Assembly: GCF_003602005.1 (NCBI RefSeq)
Contig: NZ_QZWD01000020.1
Coordinates: 1 to 64,000, forward strand
Source: Salinisphaera sp. Q1T1-3
Lineage (GTDB): Bacteria; Pseudomonadota; Gammaproteobacteria; Nevskiales; Salinisphaeraceae
DNA length: 64,000 nucleotides
Reading direction: 5' to 3'
Part shown: in pieces, positions 17,104 to 25,549 of the stretch
How positions within the stretch are numbered: the first letter of the stretch is position 1
How the letters are laid out: the number at the start of each line of letters is the position of its first letter
Notes under the pieces: generated by a model
What the model was told of the DNA's origin: nothing
What the model saw: the letters and a program-made list of their open reading frames with translations, nothing else
The model's database searches: none
Position numbers and translations under genes: made by a program

Positions 17104-17964
17104 ATGACCGATACACAGTCCGAAGACAAACGTCCGGTCGCGGATCCCGCCGAGGACAACGCGTTTTTCCCATCCCCCTATTCGCTGGCGCAGTTCACGT
17201 CGGCCAAGTCCGATCTCTCGGGTGCCGATTACCCGAACGCCTATCGGGGCGGACGCCTCAAGGTGCTCATGATCGGTGCCGACGAGCGCTATCTGCTGAC
17301 CGACAACGGCACGATGTTTTCGACCGGCAACCATCCGGTGGAAACATTGTTGCCGATGTATCATCTTGATCAGGCCGGTTTCGCCTTCGATGTGGCCACG
17401 ATCTCCGGCAATCCGGTCAAGTTCGAGCACTGGGCGATGCCCTCGGAAGACGAAGCGCTCCAGAACCTGTTCGCGACCTATCGCGACCAGTTCAAGGCAC
17501 CGCGCAAACTCGCCGACGTCATTGCCGATGGGCTCGACGACGCCGATTACATCGCGATATTCATCCCGGGCGGGCACGGCGCCCTGATCGGGCTGCCCGA
17601 CAGTCCGGACGTAAAGACCGCTCTGGAGTGGGCGAATGACCGAGACAAGTTCGTGATCTCGATCTGTCACGGGCCGGCCGCGTTTCTATCGGTCGGCGAC
17701 AGCCCCATGTACCAGGGTTACAAGATCTGTGCCTTCCCCGATTCGCTCGATGCACAGACGCCCGACATGGGCTACATGCCGGGCCATCTGACATGGCCAT
17801 TCGGCGAACAACTCAAGAATCTCGGCTTCGAGCTGGTCAACGACGATATTTCCGGTGCAACACACCGCGATCGCAACCTGTTGACCGGCGACAGCCCGCT
17901 GGCCGGCAATGCGCTCGGCCGGCTGGCCGCCGATACGCTGCTCGAGGCCGTTGCCAAGGCGTGA
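17104..17964 (+). CDS. hchA: HchA/Hsp31-type protein deglycase and chaperone (DJ-1/PfpI family)
   Basis: Hsp31-type proteins act as holding chaperones and remove methylglyoxal or glyoxal adducts from proteins and nucleotides. The 286-residue length matches E. coli HchA. The nucleophile elbow reads SICHGPAAF with Cys188, and an upstream FIPGGHGAL holds the conserved glycines and histidine of this family. GAAACGG precedes ATG 17104. The stop overlaps the GTG start of a LuxR-type regulator (GTGA), so the two genes are translationally coupled, an unusual pairing. Confidence 0.9.
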   Translation: MTDTQSEDKRPVADPAEDNAFFPSPYSLAQFTSAKSDLSGADYPNAYRGGRLKVLMIGADERYLLTDNGTMFSTGNHPVETLLPMYHLDQAGFAFDVATISGNPVKFEHWAMPSEDEALQNLFATYRDQFKAPRKLADVIADGLDDADYIAIFIPGGHGALIGLPDSPDVKTALEWANDRDKFVISICHGPAAFLSVGDSPMYQGYKICAFPDSLDAQTPDMGYMPGHLTWPFGEQLKNLGFELVNDDISGATHRDRNLLTGDSPLAGNALGRLAADTLLEAVAKA

Positions 17965-18680
17965 CCACTGGGCTTGCCGATGATGCGCTCAGCGTCGTGC
18001 TCGCACTGGAGCAGGCCACGACGCTGACCGCGGTCGAGGACGCGGTTCGGGCTTACGCCGCGCCGCTCGGCTACGACCGACTCGTCCTGTTCTCCGCCAC
18101 GGCGGCGTGGGACGACGTGGTCGATCGCATCTACTGGGTCGAGGGCAACTGGAACGACGATGGCGCCGGCGTCGATGCCCGGACCTATATCCGCCGCTGT
18201 CCGATGACGCGTCATATCCTTGACGCGAGAGCGCCGTTCTTCTGGCGCAAGATCGAACAGGCCAGTGGCGAACAGTATCAGGTGACGCCGGCGCCGCGTG
18301 GCGACGGCGTGCACGGCCTGCAGGTGCCCGTCTTCGGGCCGCTCGGCCTCGAAGGGGCGATGAGCCTCGGCGGCGAACACATCAATGCCACCGCGACAAC
18401 GCGCGTGGGGCTGACGCTGGTGGCCACGACCGCATTTCTGGCAGCCCGCCGACTGCTCGAAGCGCCGCGCGCCGAGACCAGCAAGCGATTGTCGAATCGT
18501 GAACAGGAAGTCCTGTCCTGGACCGCCGCCGGCCACCGCCAGGCCGATGTCGCCGCGACACTCGGCCTGTCGAGTCGCACGATCGAGAATCATCTGCGCC
18601 GCATACGACATCGTCTGGGTGCCACAACGACCGCCCAGGCGATCCGGATCGCGATCCACAACGGCGATATCGAAGTCTGA
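17961..18680 (+). CDS. LuxR-type regulator with autoinducer-binding-like domain (LuxR solo)
   Basis: 239 residues from GTG 17961, which overlaps the HchA stop. The C-terminus is a standard LuxR helix-turn-helix (LSNREQEVLSWTAAGHRQADVAATLGLSSRTIENHLRRIRHRLG, from about residue 175). The N-terminal 160 residues have the spacing of an acyl-homoserine-lactone-binding fold (TAVEDAVRAYAAPLGYDRLVLFS, then RRCPMTRHILDARAPFFW). No LuxI-type synthase lies in the window, so this would be a solo receptor for an external or endogenous signal, perhaps not a lactone. An upstream in-frame extension overlaps HchA and is rejected. Confidence 0.85.
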   Translation: MTTGLADDALSVVLALEQATTLTAVEDAVRAYAAPLGYDRLVLFSATAAWDDVVDRIYWVEGNWNDDGAGVDARTYIRRCPMTRHILDARAPFFWRKIEQASGEQYQVTPAPRGDGVHGLQVPVFGPLGLEGAMSLGGEHINATATTRVGLTLVATTAFLAARRLLEAPRAETSKRLSNREQEVLSWTAAGHRQADVAATLGLSSRTIENHLRRIRHRLGATTTAQAIRIAIHNGDIEV

Positions 18681-18808
18681 ACCGATCCCGCCCGGACGCT
18701 CGACGCGCTTTCATCGGCCGCTCACGCCTGCAAAACAGTCGGGCTTCATCGTATCGGCATGCCGTGATGGGACACGGCCGCAGGACACCCTACGTTCGAC
18801 ACACCCTA

Positions 18809-18975
18809 GAGCCTGTTGATGTGTCCCGCGAGTCCGCGCCAAGCGCTGTTTTGCGGCAATCCAGCGCTTGTCCCTTTGGGTTGGGCCGCCCGCACAATCG
18901 ACGATGGCCGCCCTGCGACGCGCGCCGTACAGGACGCGATCTGCGGCCCCAACGCGGCGCTCGTGCGACACAGCC
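18809..18975 (+). mobile_element. MITE-like repeat family 1, short copy D
   Basis: A 167-base internally deleted copy. The left end is GAGCCTGTTGATGTG with TA before it; the right end (GCGACACAGCC, then TA) has lost the TCAACAGG block. The last C on the plus strand is the G of the DeoR gene's TAG stop. The stretch 18748-18806 resembles a further, very degenerate right arm (hairpin ATCGTATCGGCATGCCGTGAT-like, then GGACACCC). Confidence 0.75.
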
Positions 18976-19730
18976 TAGTAGATCAGCTGCACGTCCATGG
19001 CCGCGAGACGCTCGACCCAGGCCGGCTCGGGGGCGATGTCGGTGACCACGACATCGATATCGGCCAGATCACAGATCTGGACCAGCGCATTGCGATCGAA
19101 TTTCGTATGGTCGACGAGCAACGCTCTGCGCCGGGCATGGCGCATCATCACCCGCTTGATCTGGGCCTCGCCGAGGTTGGACTCGAGCACGCCGGCCTCG
19201 CTGTGCAGGGCCTTGCAGCCAATCAGCGCCCAGTCGACGTTGAACCGGGCCAGCGATTCCTCGGCGAGACCACCGACGAAGGCCAGCGATTTCTTGCGCA
19301 GTTCCCCGCCGACTGTGATCAAGGCGTGTTCGCTTTCCGCGCCGACCGCGGCCAGACGAAGCGAGTTGCTGATCAACTGCAGATCGTGCCGGTCATTCAA
19401 GGCATCCAGCATCTCGCAGGTTGTCGAACTGGAATCGAGCATCAGTGCCTCGCCGTCGCCGATCAGCCGGGCGGCCTTGTGCGCGATCTGCTGCTTGGCA
19501 GCCCGATTGAACGATTCACGCGTCAGATACGGCAGGTCCTGACTGCGCTCGACGATCGCCACCGCGCCGCCGTGCGTGCGCTCGAGCACGCCTTCGCTTT
19601 CGAGTTTCTCGAGATCACGACGCACCGTTTCCCGCGTGACGTTGAAACGTTCGGCCAGATCCGCGACACCGACCTTGCCGTCGGCGAGCAGCACGTCGAG
19701 GGTCTTTTGTTTGCGTTCGGCGGGCAGCAT
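18975..19730 (-). CDS. DeoR-family transcriptional repressor
   Basis: A 251-residue regulator with the DeoR helix-turn-helix at the N-terminus (ADLAERFNVTRETVRRDLEKLE, about 20-41) and a DeoRC sugar-phosphate sensor domain (SSTTCEMLDAL, then SNSLRLAAV). Such repressors are released by phosphorylated sugars, often the product of the kinase they control. The rhamnulokinase-type gene lies 140 bases upstream on the same strand. It probably controls the kinase/aldolase divergent unit. The TAG stop is completed by the end of repeat copy D. Confidence 0.88.
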   Translation of the reverse strand: MLPAERKQKTLDVLLADGKVGVADLAERFNVTRETVRRDLEKLESEGVLERTHGGAVAIVERSQDLPYLTRESFNRAAKQQIAHKAARLIGDGEALMLDSSSTTCEMLDALNDRHDLQLISNSLRLAAVGAESEHALITVGGELRKKSLAFVGGLAEESLARFNVDWALIGCKALHSEAGVLESNLGEAQIKRVMMRHARRRALLVDHTKFDRNALVQICDLADIDVVVTDIAPEPAWVERLAAMDVQLIY

Positions 19731-19870
19731 GATCGGGTCGCTCGCGAGTGCGGCCGCCGCGAACGGCCGCCGGGCATGTGAAACACCAGTATAACGAGCC
19801 GGTCTCGTCCATCGCAGCGTCGAGCGACGACGACCCCGGCCATATCGACCAATGGCCGAGGCCGGCGGAT

Positions 19871-21307
19871 TCAGCCCGCGGCCTGTGGCTCCCGTTCGGG
19901 CAACAGCGCACGTCCTTCGGCAAGGGTCTCGATGCAGCCCAGCGCCTTGAGTTGCATCAACGCGTTGCCGTAGGCCGAGGCTTCGATGGCCCCCGGTCGC
20001 AGCGGCTTTCCGGCGGCCGCCCGGATATGCGCACAGAGCACAGCATCCTGACTCCCGCCACCGCTGACACAGAGCGCGTTGACGGGCCGCTCGAACACGG
20101 TTTCCAGCACTCGGATCCGGGCGGCGATCTGATCGGCCAGACCGCGATAGATGGCCAAGGCGTAATCACCGATCCCGACAGGCCGGCCGAGACCGTGGGC
20201 CGCACAGAAATCGTCGATGGCCGCGATCATGTCGTCAGGGGCGAAGAACCGGTCATCATCCGGATCGATTCGGAGAGACGCTTCCAGTTGCGCATCGCTT
20301 GCGGCCGCGGATATCTCGGCATAATCAGGCGCGACGCCGTGACGGGTCTGCCAGGCCTCGCGCAGCATCTGTATCAGATACAGCCCGTTGATGTTGGTGA
20401 TCAGGCGATGTGTGCCACAAACGCCGCCTTCATTGCCGAAACCGTGAGCCAACGTGCGCGCGTCGTATACCGGCGTATCGCTCTCCACCCCGAGCAACGA
20501 CCAGGATCCGAGGATGAGAAAAGCCTCCTCGGCGCCGAGATCCAGGCCGGCGACGGCACTGGCCGTATCGTGCGAGCCGACGGCCACAACCGCGGTGGGC
20601 GACGTCTGCCCGCCGTTGAGCGTTTCCCGCAGCGTGCCGCATATCGTGCCACTCGGGATCATCGGCGGTAGCATCGCCGTGGGCAATCCGAGCTCGGCGA
20701 CCAGGTCACGATCCCAGTCGCCGCGCACTGGATCGATCAGACCGCTGGTGCTGGCCAGCGTGTACTCGGCGTGATGCGAGCCGGACAGATACGCGGTCAG
20801 CAGATCGGCCATCATGAGTAGCGTATCGGCCTCGGCCAGGCGCGCCGGCCAACGCTCGGCGATCGCCAGCAATTGACACACCGTGTTGATGTCGAGCCGC
20901 TGGGCACCGGTCCGCCGGTGCATGGCCTCCAGCGACAGGAGGCCCTGCGACAAGCCCTGCGTGCCATGGCCGTTCCGATAATGAAGCGGCGGCATGACGA
21001 GCGCGCCGCCGGCATCGATCAGACCGAAATCCACACCCCAGCTGTCGATACCGACGGCGTGAACCGGTCCGCTTTCGCGCGCCCGAGCCAACCCATCGGC
21101 CAGCCCCGCATACAGCGCCGCCATGTCCCAGCAGGTCTGCCCGTCGTAACTGTCGGTGGCCGTGTCGAAACGATGCACTTCCCGCAGCGCGAGCCGGCCG
21201 TCGACCCGCTCGGCCAGCATGGCACGACTGCTCCCGGCGCCGAAGTCGAAGGCCAGGCATCGTACCGGCGCGCCGTGGCGGGATGGGCCTGAGCTTGTTC
21301 TATGCAT
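19871..21307 (-). CDS. rhaB: L-rhamnulokinase-type sugar kinase (FGGY family)
   Basis: Phosphorylates C1 of a ketose with ATP, making the ketose-1-phosphate that the divergently encoded aldolase can split. 478 residues, close to the family length of about 490. Seen motifs are DFGAGSSRAML at the N-terminus, GIDSWGVDFGLID (about 85), NGHGTQGL and the C-terminal ATP-binding VSGGGSQDAVLC. DFGA-SSR and the DSWGVDFG block favour the RhaB branch over xylulo- or glycerol kinases. The start at 21307 follows AGGAGG. The ketose could be rhamnulose, fuculose or a pentulose; no aldose isomerase is nearby. Confidence 0.85.
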   Translation of the reverse strand: MHRTSSGPSRHGAPVRCLAFDFGAGSSRAMLAERVDGRLALREVHRFDTATDSYDGQTCWDMAALYAGLADGLARARESGPVHAVGIDSWGVDFGLIDAGGALVMPPLHYRNGHGTQGLSQGLLSLEAMHRRTGAQRLDINTVCQLLAIAERWPARLAEADTLLMMADLLTAYLSGSHHAEYTLASTSGLIDPVRGDWDRDLVAELGLPTAMLPPMIPSGTICGTLRETLNGGQTSPTAVVAVGSHDTASAVAGLDLGAEEAFLILGSWSLLGVESDTPVYDARTLAHGFGNEGGVCGTHRLITNINGLYLIQMLREAWQTRHGVAPDYAEISAAASDAQLEASLRIDPDDDRFFAPDDMIAAIDDFCAAHGLGRPVGIGDYALAIYRGLADQIAARIRVLETVFERPVNALCVSGGGSQDAVLCAHIRAAAGKPLRPGAIEASAYGNALMQLKALGCIETLAEGRALLPEREPQAAG

Positions 21308-21387
21308 GGTGTCGCCTCCTGAGCGGGCTTTCGACCTTAGAATCGCGCCTTGCCACAAGCAACATAAACAAAAGTATTATTCTTTAT

Positions 21388-21419
21388 TTCTGTTGTTATT
21401 ATCTGAATTCTGTTTTTAT
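21388..21419. promoter_or_regulatory. Direct repeat in kinase/aldolase promoter region, candidate DeoR operator
   Basis: TTCTGTTGTTAT (21388-21399) and TTCTGTTTTTAT (21408-21419) differ at one base and start 20 bases apart, about two helical turns. They lie in a strikingly AT-rich stretch between the divergent kinase (start 21307) and aldolase (start 21463). DeoR-family repressors often bind tandem direct repeats. Confidence 0.5.
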
Positions 21420-21462
21420 CCGCAGACAAGAAAAGACATTCACCGAACCACGGGATGGCTTC

Positions 21463-22149
21463 ATGGCTCGATCCAACGACGAACAAACACTCCGCGAACA
21501 GATCTGCGACGTCGGCAAGCGGCTCTATCAGCGCGAGATGGGCGCCGCCAACGACGGCAACATCTCGGTGCGACTGGACGATGAACGCCTGCTCTGCTCA
21601 CCGACCGCGGTCTCGAAAGGCTTCATGACGCCGGAAATGATCTGCGTGATCGACAACGACGGCGAGCCGGTCGCAGGCGAAACCAACCGGCCCTCGTCGG
21701 AGATCAAGATGCATCTGCACGTCTACCGGCATCGCCCCGACGTCAATGCTGTGGTTCATGCCCATCCGCTGTATGCCACGGTGCATGCCATCTGTGGCAA
21801 GCCACTGACCCAGCAGGTCATGCCGGAGTCCACCATCCTGCTCGGCGAAGTGCCGATCGCGCCCTATGGCACGCCGTCGACGATGGATCTGCCCAACTCG
21901 ACCACCGCATATCTCGCCCGCTATGACGCGCTGCTGCTGGAAAACCACGGCGCCCTGTCCTACGGCGCGGACCTGAACAACGCCCATTTCAAGATGGAGG
22001 CGCTGGACTACTACGCCAAGGTGGTCTATCTCGCGTCGCAGTACGGCGGCGCACAGGAGTTCAGCCAGGCCGAGGTCGACAAGCTCATCGAGCTGCGCCG
22101 AACGCGTTTCAAGCTACCCGGCCGTCATCCCTTCGTGGACGGTGAATAA
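21463..22149 (+). CDS. Class II aldolase (L-fuculose/L-rhamnulose-1-phosphate aldolase type)
   Basis: Zinc-dependent retro-aldol cleavage of a ketose-1-phosphate to DHAP and an aldehyde. 228 residues, the usual length for FucA-like enzymes. The phosphate-binding stretch NDGNISVRL, the catalytic Glu80 (SSEIKMH) and the zinc histidines His99, His101 (VVHAHP) and His162 (ENHGAL) are all present, so the enzyme should be active. I start at ATG 21463, preceded by GGGATGG; the longer frame upstream runs through the AT-rich promoter. It is the first gene of a four-gene rightward operon and is divergent from the kinase. Confidence 0.88.
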   Translation: MARSNDEQTLREQICDVGKRLYQREMGAANDGNISVRLDDERLLCSPTAVSKGFMTPEMICVIDNDGEPVAGETNRPSSEIKMHLHVYRHRPDVNAVVHAHPLYATVHAICGKPLTQQVMPESTILLGEVPIAPYGTPSTMDLPNSTTAYLARYDALLLENHGALSYGADLNNAHFKMEALDYYAKVVYLASQYGGAQEFSQAEVDKLIELRRTRFKLPGRHPFVDGE

Positions 22150-22167
22150 CCCTGCCGAGGCGCACCC

Positions 22168-23247
22168 ATGAACCAAACCATGCAAGCCGTGGTCAATCAC
22201 GGCCCGCACGACTATCGCCTGGAAACCGTAGCGACCCCCGAAGCCCGAGGGCGCGAAGTGGTCATCCGCATCGAGGCCTGTGGCATCTGTGCCAGCGACG
22301 TCAAATGCTGGTCCGGCGCCGATATGTTCTGGGGCAACGACGAACAGCCGGCCTACGTGAAAGGCCCGGTCGTGCCCGGTCACGAGTTTGTCGGCCGGGT
22401 GGCCGCGATCGGCCCCGAGCACACCGGCTTCGATATCGGCGACCGCGTGATCGCCGAGCAGATCGTACCCTGCGAGGCCTGCGACTATTGCGAGCGCGGC
22501 GCCTACTGGATGTGCGAACGCCACGACATCTTCGGCTTCCAGAACAACGTCAACGGCGGCATGGCCGAATTCATGCGCTTCCCGGACAACGCGCGCCTGC
22601 ACCGCGTACCGGCTGATCTGGCCGTCGACAAGGCCGTCCTGATCGAGCCCTTCGCCTGTTCGATGCATGCCGTGGAACGCGCGAATATCCAGCTGGCCGA
22701 TACGGTCGTGATCTCCGGCGCCGGCACGCTCGGCCTCGGCATGGTCGGCATCGCGAAACTGAAGAGCCCGCGACGGCTGATCGTGCTCGACATGAACGAC
22801 GACCGGCTCGCCAAGGCCGCCGAATACGGCGCCGACATCACCATCAACCCGGCCCGCGAGGACGTTGTCGCCCGGATCAAGGACGAGACCCGCGGCTACG
22901 GCTGCGATGTCTATATCGAGGCGAGCGGCGCGCCGGCCAGCGTGCGTCAGGGCTTGAACGCCATCCGCAAGCTCGGCCGTTTCGTGGAGTTCAGCGTATT
23001 CGGCGAACCGGTCACCGCAGACTGGTCGATCATCGGCGACCGCAAGGAGCTGGATCTGCTGGGCGCGCATCTCGGCGCCTACTGCTATCCGGCCACGATC
23101 GCGGGCATTGCCGACGGCTCGATCCCGACCGACGGCATGGTGACGCATCGTTTGCCGCTGGCCGAATTCGAAGCCGGGTTCGAACAGGTCAAGGCCGGGC
23201 GCGATGCGCTCAAGGTCATCCTGGTTCCCGACGCCGACACGGCCTGA
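22168..23247 (+). CDS. Zinc-dependent polyol dehydrogenase (MDR family, erythritol/threitol type)
   Basis: Oxidises a secondary alcohol with NAD(P), 359 residues. The catalytic zinc site is Cys41 (CGICASD), His72-Glu73 (PGHEF) and Glu160; the structural zinc site is Cys102, Cys105, Cys108 and Cys116. The Rossmann motif is GAGTLGLG (184-191). The sequence is closest in my recollection to the group annotated as erythritol/L-threitol dehydrogenases, which would make a ketose from a polyol. GAGGCGCACCC precedes ATG 22168, 18 bases after the aldolase. It offers a route to the ketose substrate of the kinase without an isomerase. Confidence 0.85.
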   Translation: MNQTMQAVVNHGPHDYRLETVATPEARGREVVIRIEACGICASDVKCWSGADMFWGNDEQPAYVKGPVVPGHEFVGRVAAIGPEHTGFDIGDRVIAEQIVPCEACDYCERGAYWMCERHDIFGFQNNVNGGMAEFMRFPDNARLHRVPADLAVDKAVLIEPFACSMHAVERANIQLADTVVISGAGTLGLGMVGIAKLKSPRRLIVLDMNDDRLAKAAEYGADITINPAREDVVARIKDETRGYGCDVYIEASGAPASVRQGLNAIRKLGRFVEFSVFGEPVTADWSIIGDRKELDLLGAHLGAYCYPATIAGIADGSIPTDGMVTHRLPLAEFEAGFEQVKAGRDALKVILVPDADTA

Positions 23248-23277
23248 CCCGCGCGCCGCGCTTCGACGGAGATTTCC

Positions 23278-24567
23278 ATGTCCAATCGTGCTTCCGCCCG
23301 CATGCTCTTCGGCATGCCTCTTGCCCTGCTCGGCGGCTATATCGCCATCGCCCTGTTCATGACCGGCGACGGCATCGAACTCGCTTTCCTGTCCAAATAC
23401 CTGGTTGATATCGGATTTTCCGAGTCCAGTGCATCACTGGTGTTTTCGGTCTACGGCTTCATGGTGGCTCTCGGCTCCTGGCTGGCCGGTGTCTCGGCCG
23501 AAATCTACGGGCCGCGGCGGGTGATGAAGTGGGGTGCGATCATCTGGGTCGTCTTCCACGTGCTGTTTCTGCTGTTCGGCCTCGAGGCCGAGAGCCTGCC
23601 GATGATCCTGTTGCTCTACGGCATCCGGGCCGTGGGCTATCCACTGTTCATCTATTCGTTCGTGGTCTGGATCGCCCGCACCGCCCCCGACGAGCGACTG
23701 GCCTCGGCCATGGGCTGGTTCTGGGCTATGTATTCCGTGGGCATCGGCTTCATCGGTACCTACCTGCCGAGCTATACGCTGCCGCTGATCGGCTTCATGG
23801 GCACCCTCTGGTTCTCGCTGATCTGGGTGATCGCCGCCGCCTTGATCGGCCTGTTGACGATGACCGAGGGTAACGACGCCAAGGGCAAGCAGCTGACCTC
23901 GACCGCCGACAAGCTCAAGGAGATGAGCCGCGGTATCACGCTGTTGTTTGAAAACCGCAACATCGCACTGGCTTTCGTGGTGCGGATCATCAACCAGCAC
24001 TCGTTGTTCGGTTTCATGGTGATCATGCCGATCTTCTTCACCGATACCCTGCATTTCTCGACGCCGGAATGGCTGCGGATCTGGGGCGTGGTCTTCATCA
24101 CGACGATCGCCACCAACGTGCTCTGGGGCATCTGCGGGGACCGCTTCGGCTGGCTGCGCCAGATCCGCTGGTTCGGCTGCGTGGGCATGGCGATTACCTG
24201 TCTGATGTTCTATTACATCCCGCTGGCCTATGCCGGCCATGTGCCGATCGCGATCGGCGTGGCCATTCTCTACGGCATCACGCTCTCGGCCTTCGTACCG
24301 ATGTCGGCCATGTTCCCCGTGCTGGCACCGAAACACCGGGGGGCCGCGATTTCCATCCACAACCTGTCGGTAGGGCTGTCGAACTTCGCCGGGCCGGCGA
24401 TCGCCACGCCGCTGCTGCCCTGGATCGGGGTCGAAGGCGTGGTCTGGACCTATACCGGCATCTACCTGATCGGCGCGGCCCTGACGTTCTTCATCAATTT
24501 CCGTCAGCCCGGTCTCGACACGGCCACACCCGAGGCCGCTGACACACAAAAGGCGGCTCAATCATGA
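23278..24567 (+). CDS. MFS transporter, polyol permease type
   Basis: A 429-residue, 12-helix major facilitator. The opening LLGGYIAIALFMTGDGIELAFLSKYLVDIGFSESSA resembles the RbtT/DalT ribitol and arabinitol permease group. GGAG sits 8 bases before ATG 23278. It lies between the zinc dehydrogenase (30 bases) and an SDR whose start overlaps its stop (ATGA), so it should bring in the substrate of these enzymes. Together with the ABC importer this gives the locus two unrelated uptake systems, perhaps for different but related substrates. Confidence 0.85.
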   Translation: MSNRASARMLFGMPLALLGGYIAIALFMTGDGIELAFLSKYLVDIGFSESSASLVFSVYGFMVALGSWLAGVSAEIYGPRRVMKWGAIIWVVFHVLFLLFGLEAESLPMILLLYGIRAVGYPLFIYSFVVWIARTAPDERLASAMGWFWAMYSVGIGFIGTYLPSYTLPLIGFMGTLWFSLIWVIAAALIGLLTMTEGNDAKGKQLTSTADKLKEMSRGITLLFENRNIALAFVVRIINQHSLFGFMVIMPIFFTDTLHFSTPEWLRIWGVVFITTIATNVLWGICGDRFGWLRQIRWFGCVGMAITCLMFYYIPLAYAGHVPIAIGVAILYGITLSAFVPMSAMFPVLAPKHRGAAISIHNLSVGLSNFAGPAIATPLLPWIGVEGVVWTYTGIYLIGAALTFFINFRQPGLDTATPEAADTQKAAQS

Positions 24568-25343
24568 ATATCTTCGATCAATTCCGTCTCGACGACCGCG
24601 TGGCGGTGGTCACCGGCGGCGCCCAGGGTCTGGGCCTGGCCATGGGCGAGGCCCTGCTCTCGGCCGGCGCCCATCTGGCTATCGTGGATATCGACGGCGA
24701 CAAGGCCGCCGCGACCGCCGAGCGATTGTCGAGCGAGTACGGCGGCCGGGCCCGGGCCTACCGAGTGGATCTGACCGACGAGGCCGCCGTAGTTGCCCTG
24801 ACCGAGCGCTTGATCGGGCAATACGGCCGAATCGATATCCTGTTCAACAACGCGGGCATCGCCCATCACGCGCCGTCCGAGTCCGACGACTACGACGACT
24901 GGAAACGCGTCATCGATATCGACCTGAACGCGGTCTATCTGCTGTCGCGCGAGATCGGCCGGCACATGCTGGCCGAAGGCGGCGGGTCGATCGTGAATAC
25001 CTCGTCAATGTCGGGGCTGATCGCCAACGTACCGCAGCCGCAGTCAGCCTATAACGCCGCCAAGTCGGGCGTGAACATGCTGACCAAGAGCCTGGCCGCC
25101 GAATGGGGGGATCGCGGCGTGCGTGTGAATGCCATCGCCCCCGGCTACATGAAGACCGAGATCACCCGTGCGTTCTTCGAACAGGGCGGACCGATGATCG
25201 ACCGTTGGCTGTCGATGACGCCGATGGGCCGGGCCGGGGAGCCGCGCGAGCTGGGCGGTCTGGCGCTCTATCTGGCCTCGGATGCCTCCAGCTTCGTGAC
25301 CGGTGCCGTGTTCTCGGTCGACGGCGGCTATACCGCGATCTGA
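24564..25343 (+). CDS. SDR-family polyol/sugar dehydrogenase
   Basis: A 259-residue classical SDR: cofactor motif TGGAQGLG (about 17-24), Asp after beta-2 (IVDIDGD, favouring NAD), NNAG (about 95), serine in TSSMSGL and catalytic YNAAK (about 161). Arabinitol, threitol and gluconate dehydrogenases share this form. Its ATG overlaps the stop of the transporter by 4 bases. It is the last gene of the aldolase operon and could oxidise a second polyol isomer or the aldehyde/alcohol product of the aldolase step. Confidence 0.87.
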   Translation: MNIFDQFRLDDRVAVVTGGAQGLGLAMGEALLSAGAHLAIVDIDGDKAAATAERLSSEYGGRARAYRVDLTDEAAVVALTERLIGQYGRIDILFNNAGIAHHAPSESDDYDDWKRVIDIDLNAVYLLSREIGRHMLAEGGGSIVNTSSMSGLIANVPQPQSAYNAAKSGVNMLTKSLAAEWGDRGVRVNAIAPGYMKTEITRAFFEQGGPMIDRWLSMTPMGRAGEPRELGGLALYLASDASSFVTGAVFSVDGGYTAI

Positions 25344-25524
25344 CCGTTCGATCGGCGTCGCCCCGGCGGCGTCGACGTTCCCAACGCAGCCGTTTCGGCC
25401 GCTTCAACCACAGGCTGGGGTGTGGCTCGCCCGCACGCCGGCCATGTGGCACACGGCGCCAACGCGGCCGTTTCCCGGGCCGCGCCTTTCATGCGCTGGT
25501 TTCACGGCGCTGGCTTGCGATATC

Positions 25525-25544
25525 AACTGTTTTTACATACAGTT
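25525..25544. promoter_or_regulatory. LexA (SOS) box upstream of the radical SAM gene
   Basis: CTGT at 25527-25530 and ACAG at 25539-25542 are separated by exactly 8 AT-rich bases, the CTGT-N8-ACAG form bound by gammaproteobacterial LexA. The site ends 6 bases before the start codon, so bound LexA would cover the promoter or leader. The DNA-repair-type product supports it. Confidence 0.82.
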
Positions 25545-25549
25545 TATCG

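Noticed and set aside
25103-25549. N-terminal extension of the radical SAM protein
   Set aside because: It overlaps the SDR gene in another frame and contains the LexA box; homology starts after ATG 25550.
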